Of a DNA stretch of 64,000 bases, positions 60,908 to 64,000 are shown one piece after another. Each line of letters opens with the position of its first letter. Within the stretch, counting starts at the first letter, position 1. Below the pieces are notes generated by a model. It did no database searches and was not told where the DNA came from. It was given only the letters and a program-made list of their open reading frames with translations. A program made the translations under genes and the position numbers. This DNA comes from Anaerolentibacter hominis (GTDB taxonomy: Bacteria > Bacillota > Clostridia > Lachnospirales > Lachnospiraceae), in contig NZ_JAWDIX010000004.1 in the NCBI RefSeq assembly GCF_032380675.1, forward strand, positions 124,001 through 188,000, written 5' to 3'.

Positions 60908-61468
60908 GTGGAGAAAGAATTTAAGTTTTCAGTCAATATAAACGGTAATGATATGACCAGATTTATGTTCCGTCATGCATATACTTCTTTTGCCGGAAGG
61001 CTGGGTCTGCTGCTCAGCACGCTGGCACTTGTCATGCTTATCGTGAACTTTTCCGGATATGATACGATGATGCGGGTTCTGATGGCATTTATAGCCGCAA
61101 TGTTTCTAGTCATCCAGCCTGTCTCCCTGTTCAGTAAGGCCCACAAGCAGGTTCTCTTAAATCCTATGTTTAAAAAGCCGCTGAATTATACGTTCAATGG
61201 AGACGGAATTCTGGTAGAGCAGGAGGGGGAACAGCTTGCCCTTGCGTGGAATCAGCTGAGAAGGGTCATTAAGACGAAGAAGGGGCTTATTCTTTATCTG
61301 GACAAGATACGGGCCTACATTCTGCCGGATCGGGAATTGGGCGGAAAAAAAGATGAATTATATGAATATATTCAGCAGCAGAGAAGAGATTATAGAGAAC
61401 CGGCCGCGGTGCAGGAGGAATGTGCAGATAACGGCCCGGAGGAAGAACAGAAAGACCAGAATGTATGA
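60908..61468 (+). CDS. YcxB-like membrane protein
   Basis: A 186-residue protein starting at GTG 60908, with GAGGAAG six bases upstream. Two membrane helices (about 35-52 and 56-75) follow a short N-terminal strand (FKFSVNINGNDMTRFM). The C-terminal cytosolic part (KPLNYTFNGDGILVEQ, LAWNQLRRVIKTKKGLILYL) matches the YcxB-like domain, related to PH-like folds. Function is unknown. It overlaps tsaE by four bases, so it is cotranscribed and perhaps coupled with the tRNA-modification genes. Confidence 0.78.
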   Translation: MEKEFKFSVNINGNDMTRFMFRHAYTSFAGRLGLLLSTLALVMLIVNFSGYDTMMRVLMAFIAAMFLVIQPVSLFSKAHKQVLLNPMFKKPLNYTFNGDGILVEQEGEQLALAWNQLRRVIKTKKGLILYLDKIRAYILPDRELGGKKDELYEYIQQQRRDYREPAAVQEECADNGPEEEQKDQNV

Positions 61469-61902
61469 TGAGAGAAGTAATATATGAATCATTTGAACCC
61501 TCTATGACCTATGAGCTGGGCAGGAAACTGGCCGAAGAAGCGGCAGGCCCGGGAGTATACTGTCTGAACGGGGACCTGGGAGTGGGAAAGACAGTATTTA
61601 CCCAGGGATTCGCGGGGGGGCTTGGGATAGAAGAGCCCGTAAACAGCCCGACCTTTACCATCCTTCAGGAGTACCAGGGGGGCAGAATGCCTTTCTATCA
61701 CTTTGACGTTTACCGCATCGGGGATGTGGAAGAGATGGAAGAGATCGGCTATGAGGACTGCTTTTACGGCTCCGGTATCTGCCTGATTGAATGGGCGGAA
61801 CTGATTGAGGATATACTGCCGGAGCACTATACAGATATTTTGATTGAAAAGGATCTGGACCGGGGGTTTGACTACCGGCGGATCATTATTACAAAGAGGT
61901 AG
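61465..61902 (+). CDS. tsaE: tRNA threonylcarbamoyladenosine biosynthesis ATPase TsaE
   Basis: A 145-residue P-loop protein with Walker A NGDLGVGKTVFTQGF (about residue 35), VNSPTFTILQEYQG and HFDVYRIGDVEEMEEIGYED, the family hallmarks. TsaE works with TsaB and TsaD to make t6A at position 37 of ANN-decoding tRNAs. ATGATGA at 61465-61471 overlaps the stop of the preceding gene. A 118-base palindrome-rich gap separates it from tsaB; tsaD is not in the window. Confidence 0.96.
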   Translation: MMREVIYESFEPSMTYELGRKLAEEAAGPGVYCLNGDLGVGKTVFTQGFAGGLGIEEPVNSPTFTILQEYQGGRMPFYHFDVYRIGDVEEMEEIGYEDCFYGSGICLIEWAELIEDILPEHYTDILIEKDLDRGFDYRRIIITKR

Positions 61903-61905
61903 AAC

Positions 61906-62004
61906 GTTTGAAACAAAAGTTGTTTCAAACTACTTATTGACAATAAGATGATTTGCGAAGCAAATCATCATTTGTTGTGTAGTATCGCAGGTTAACCTGC
62001 GATA
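61906..62004. repeat. Three consecutive perfect palindromes between tsaE and tsaB
   Basis: GTTTGAAACA-AAAGT-TGTTTCAAAC at 61906-61930; GATGATTTGC-GAA-GCAAATCATC at 61947-61969; and the uninterrupted 22-bp palindrome TATCGCAGGTTAACCTGCGATA (61983-62004), here given in two halves as TATCGCAGGTT and AACCTGCGATA. The middle one has a GCGAAGC tip. The third is 16 bases before the tsaB start. Confidence 0.85.
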
Positions 62005-62020
62005 TGCAGGGGGGATAACT

Positions 62021-62728
62021 ATGAAGATATTAGCGCTTGACAGTTCCGGACTGGTGGCGTCGGTTGCCCTGACAGAGGAGGACAACCTGATCGCGGAGTA
62101 TACGGTGAATTATAAGAAAACTCATTCTCAGACCCTTCTTCCGATGATCAATGAAATTGTAAAAATGGTTGAACAGCCATTGGAAGAGATCGACGCCATT
62201 GCTGTGGCCTGCGGACCAGGGTCCTTCACAGGGCTTCGGATTGGTTCGGCTACGGCAAAGGGGCTGGGGCTGGCTTTAAAAAAGCCTCTGATCAGTATTC
62301 CCACGGTAGATGCGTTAGCTTATAATCTGTTCGGCGTAAGTGACCTGATCTGTCCGCTGATGGATGCCAGGCGAAATCAGGTATATACCGGGATATATAC
62401 CTTTAGCGGAGATCAATTTCAGATCCTTGAGGAAGAACGGGCGGTCTCTTTGGATGAGATTGCGGAGGATTTGAATAAATTAGGACGCCCTGTGATCTTT
62501 CTGGGGGACGGCGTGCCTGTTTATAAGGAACAGCTGGCGGAGAAGGTTCAGGTGCCTTACCGTTTCGCACCGGCACATCAGGCAAAACAGAGAGCCGGAG
62601 CTGTGGGCATGCTGGCCTGGGAGTATTATAAAGCAGGCAGAGTGGAATCTGCGGCGGAACACCGTCCGGTTTATCTGAGGCTTTCTCAGGCGGAGCGGGA
62701 GCGGAAAGAACAGGAAGCAAAAGGATGA
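62021..62728 (+). CDS. tsaB: tRNA threonylcarbamoyladenosine biosynthesis protein TsaB
   Basis: A 235-residue ASKHA-fold protein that scaffolds TsaD in t6A synthesis. N-terminal ILALDSSGLVASVALTEE, the HSQTLLPMINEIV motif and ACGPGSFTGLRIGSATAKGL are diagnostic; MDARRNQVYTGIY follows. A GGGGGG site precedes the ATG by six bases. The stop overlaps rimI by four bases. Confidence 0.96.
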   Translation: MKILALDSSGLVASVALTEEDNLIAEYTVNYKKTHSQTLLPMINEIVKMVEQPLEEIDAIAVACGPGSFTGLRIGSATAKGLGLALKKPLISIPTVDALAYNLFGVSDLICPLMDARRNQVYTGIYTFSGDQFQILEEERAVSLDEIAEDLNKLGRPVIFLGDGVPVYKEQLAEKVQVPYRFAPAHQAKQRAGAVGMLAWEYYKAGRVESAAEHRPVYLRLSQAERERKEQEAKG

Positions 62729-63174
62729 TTGTGCGCAGGATGGAACCGGGGGATGCAGGTGCGGCGGCCGAACTGGAAGCTGAGCTTTTTGCACTGCCCT
62801 GGAGTGAACAGGGGTTTCTTGATGCACTGGACCGTCCGGATACGCTTTATCTGGCTGCAATTCAGGAAGAGAAGCTGGCGGGTTACTGCGGCATGTGGTG
62901 TGTATTGGACGAGGCAGAGATTACAAATGTGGCGGTCAGACCTTCATTTAGACGCCGGGGAATCGGAAGAGAGATGCTTACGGAGCTGATCCGCAGGGGC
63001 AGAAAGAGGCAGATATCTACTTTTTTCCTGGAAGTGAGGGAGAGCAATGAGGCGGCGATCAGGCTCTATGAAAGCCTGGGGTTTGCGGTGAATGGTCTTC
63101 GGAAAAACTTCTATGACAGGCCCCGGGAGAATGCTGTTTTGATGATTCTTAAGGCAGATGGGCAGCCAAATTGA
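62725..63174 (+). CDS. rimI: Ribosomal protein S18-alanine N-acetyltransferase
   Basis: A 149-residue GNAT acetyltransferase. VLDEAEITNVAVRPSFRRRG contains the acetyl-CoA pyrophosphate loop (RRRGIGREM), and ESNEAAIRLYESLGF and RKNFYDRPRENAVLMIL are typical of RimI. It acetylates the N-terminal alanine of ribosomal protein S18. Its position after tsaB is the standard tsaE-tsaB-rimI order. It overlaps tsaB by ATGA. Confidence 0.95.
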   Translation: MIVRRMEPGDAGAAAELEAELFALPWSEQGFLDALDRPDTLYLAAIQEEKLAGYCGMWCVLDEAEITNVAVRPSFRRRGIGREMLTELIRRGRKRQISTFFLEVRESNEAAIRLYESLGFAVNGLRKNFYDRPRENAVLMILKADGQPN

Positions 63175-63235
63175 AGGAATTACCACTGGTATGACCTCCC
63201 CTCCGGCTGTATAATGGAGACGGGAGGAATACACT

Positions 63236-63460
63236 ATGGATGAGATAAAGAAAATACGATGCAACTGCTGCGGCAGAGAATTGAAAATGGAGAACGGCCT
63301 TTTGGCGGAGGACCTGTTTGAGGGCAGAAAAGACTGGGGGTATTTTTCCCGGAAGGACCTTGAGGTCCATCATTTTTATTTATGTGAAGAGTGTTATGAT
63401 GCCATTACAGGACAGTTTGTAATTCCTGTAGAAAAAATGGATAAGAAAGAAATATTGTAG
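63236..63460 (+). CDS. Small zinc-ribbon-like protein, function unknown
   Basis: A 74-residue protein with CNCCGREL near the N-terminus and LCEECYDAI near residue 50, a CxxC plus CxxC pair that can bind zinc. The middle contains GLLAEDLFEGRKDWGYFSRK. Similar short Cys-pair proteins occur beside tsa and rnz genes in Clostridia, but I recognise no named family. GGAGG lies eight bases before the ATG. It lies between rimI and rnz on the same strand. Confidence 0.7.
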   Translation: MDEIKKIRCNCCGRELKMENGLLAEDLFEGRKDWGYFSRKDLEVHHFYLCEECYDAITGQFVIPVEKMDKKEIL

Positions 63461-63521
63461 GCTGCTTTTGCCCGTCCGGGTCCTGGCAGACTTACAATGC
63501 TGCGATATGCGGGGGTATATT

Positions 63522-64000
63522 ATGCTGGATGTATGTTTGTTGGGAACGGGCGGAATGATGCCGCTGCCGGGACGGTGGCTGACGGCCCTGATGACCCGGT
63601 GCAACGGCAGCGGTCTGCTGATTGACTGCGGCGAAGGGACACAGATTGCGATCCGGGAGCACGGATGGAGTTTTCATGATATTGATGTGATTTGTTTTAC
63701 ACATTTCCATGCAGATCATGTGAGCGGACTTCCGGGGCTTCTTTTGTCTATGGGAAATGCGGCCAGAACACAGCCTGTAACCGTGATCGGCCCGAAGGGA
63801 CTGGAACGGATGGTGGGCGCGCTGCGGGTAATTGCCCCGGAGCTTCCTTTTGAACTTAAATTTATTGAACTGACAGGCCCTGAACAGACGATCTGCATCA
63901 ATGACTATCAGATCGAGGCATTTCGGGTTCAGCACAATGTTACCTGTTACGGCTATTCCGTGGTTATACCGCGCGCCGGAAGGTTTTCGGTGGAAAAAGC
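63522..64000 (+). CDS. rnz: Ribonuclease Z, N-terminal part (cut by window edge)
   Basis: From ATG 63522, with GGGGG six bases upstream, the frame stays open to the edge (159 codons). It reads MLDVCLLGTGGMMPLP, then SGLLIDCGEGTQ, the metal-binding THFHADHVSGLPGLLLSM, and VTVIGPKGLERMV, the opening of a metallo-beta-lactamase fold RNase Z, which removes the 3' trailer from tRNA precursors. About half the protein is missing. Confidence 0.93.
   Translation, partial: MLDVCLLGTGGMMPLPGRWLTALMTRCNGSGLLIDCGEGTQIAIREHGWSFHDIDVICFTHFHADHVSGLPGLLLSMGNAARTQPVTVIGPKGLERMVGALRVIAPELPFELKFIELTGPEQTICINDYQIEAFRVQHNVTCYGYSVVIPRAGRFSVEK

Noticed and set aside
1..64000. tRNA or rRNA genes
   Set aside because: No cloverleaf with a GTTCGAATC-type T arm and CCA-type end, and no rRNA sequence, was found by eye on either strand.

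Overview
The window reads as a continuous stretch of chromosome from a strictly anaerobic, gut-type Firmicute, most likely a Lachnospiraceae-like Clostridia. The evidence is moderate GC content, strong AGGAGG ribosome binding sites with frequent GTG and TTG starts, sigma-A type TTGACA/TATAAT promoters, classic intrinsic terminators, and Clostridia gene neighbourhoods (ABC-F next to rex; acpS-nnrD-alr-mazF; hom, an ApgM-like protein and lysC; hpf-secA-prfB; tsaE-tsaB-rimI). I found no rRNA, tRNA, prophage, transposase or CRISPR array.

Layout: 1-6 kb holds a partial MATE pump, an ATC-hydrolase-family protein, an XRE regulator divergent from an NfeD-flotillin operon, and guaB. 6-11 kb holds a subtilisin-like protease, ApbE, a DUF1653 protein, and a GntR regulator cotranscribed with a DRE-TIM acyltransferase that may be a Re-citrate synthase. 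11-20 kb holds a carbamate kinase-like protein, ABC-F, rex, acpS, nnrD, alr, mazF and a CBS-domain membrane protein. 20-26 kb holds a 600-bp palindrome-rich non-coding island, a lipoprotein and two tandem adenine deaminases. 26-35 kb holds rlmH, small phosphatase/HD/NUDIX enzymes, a large surface protein with a 59-residue membrane partner, and a nucleoside hydrolase-ribokinase salvage cluster. 35-43 kb holds mreB, recD2, a nucleotidyltransferase, comF, GDPD, an UPF0178 protein, cvfB and an acyl-ACP thioesterase. 43-53 kb holds ridA, a CPBP protease, trxB, a secreted NlpC/P60 hydrolase, a DnaA-box cluster, a raiA-like leader RNA, hpf, secA, frameshifted prfB and a VIT-type transporter. 53-64 kb holds an ACT protein, hom, the ApgM-like protein, lysC, tex, a YcxB-like protein, tsaE, tsaB, rimI and the start of rnz.

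Functional links: purine salvage is prominent (two Ade, nucleoside hydrolase, ribokinase, GuaB). Aspartate-to-threonine synthesis is grouped, with the ApgM-like protein in the place of homoserine kinase. Two regulator-operator pairs can be read directly: the XRE regulator with paired GTAAAT-N3-ATTTAC sites, and the GntR regulator with ATTGTATACAAT over the -10 of its own operon.

The most unusual non-coding signals are: a leader upstream of hom whose hairpin loop is complementary to sequence next to the ribosome binding site; a structured element present twice (near 36.1 and 53.9 kb); several intergenic palindromes tipped by GCGAAGC; and a DnaA-box cluster far from any dnaA gene. No new multi-gene defence or mobile system was recognised.
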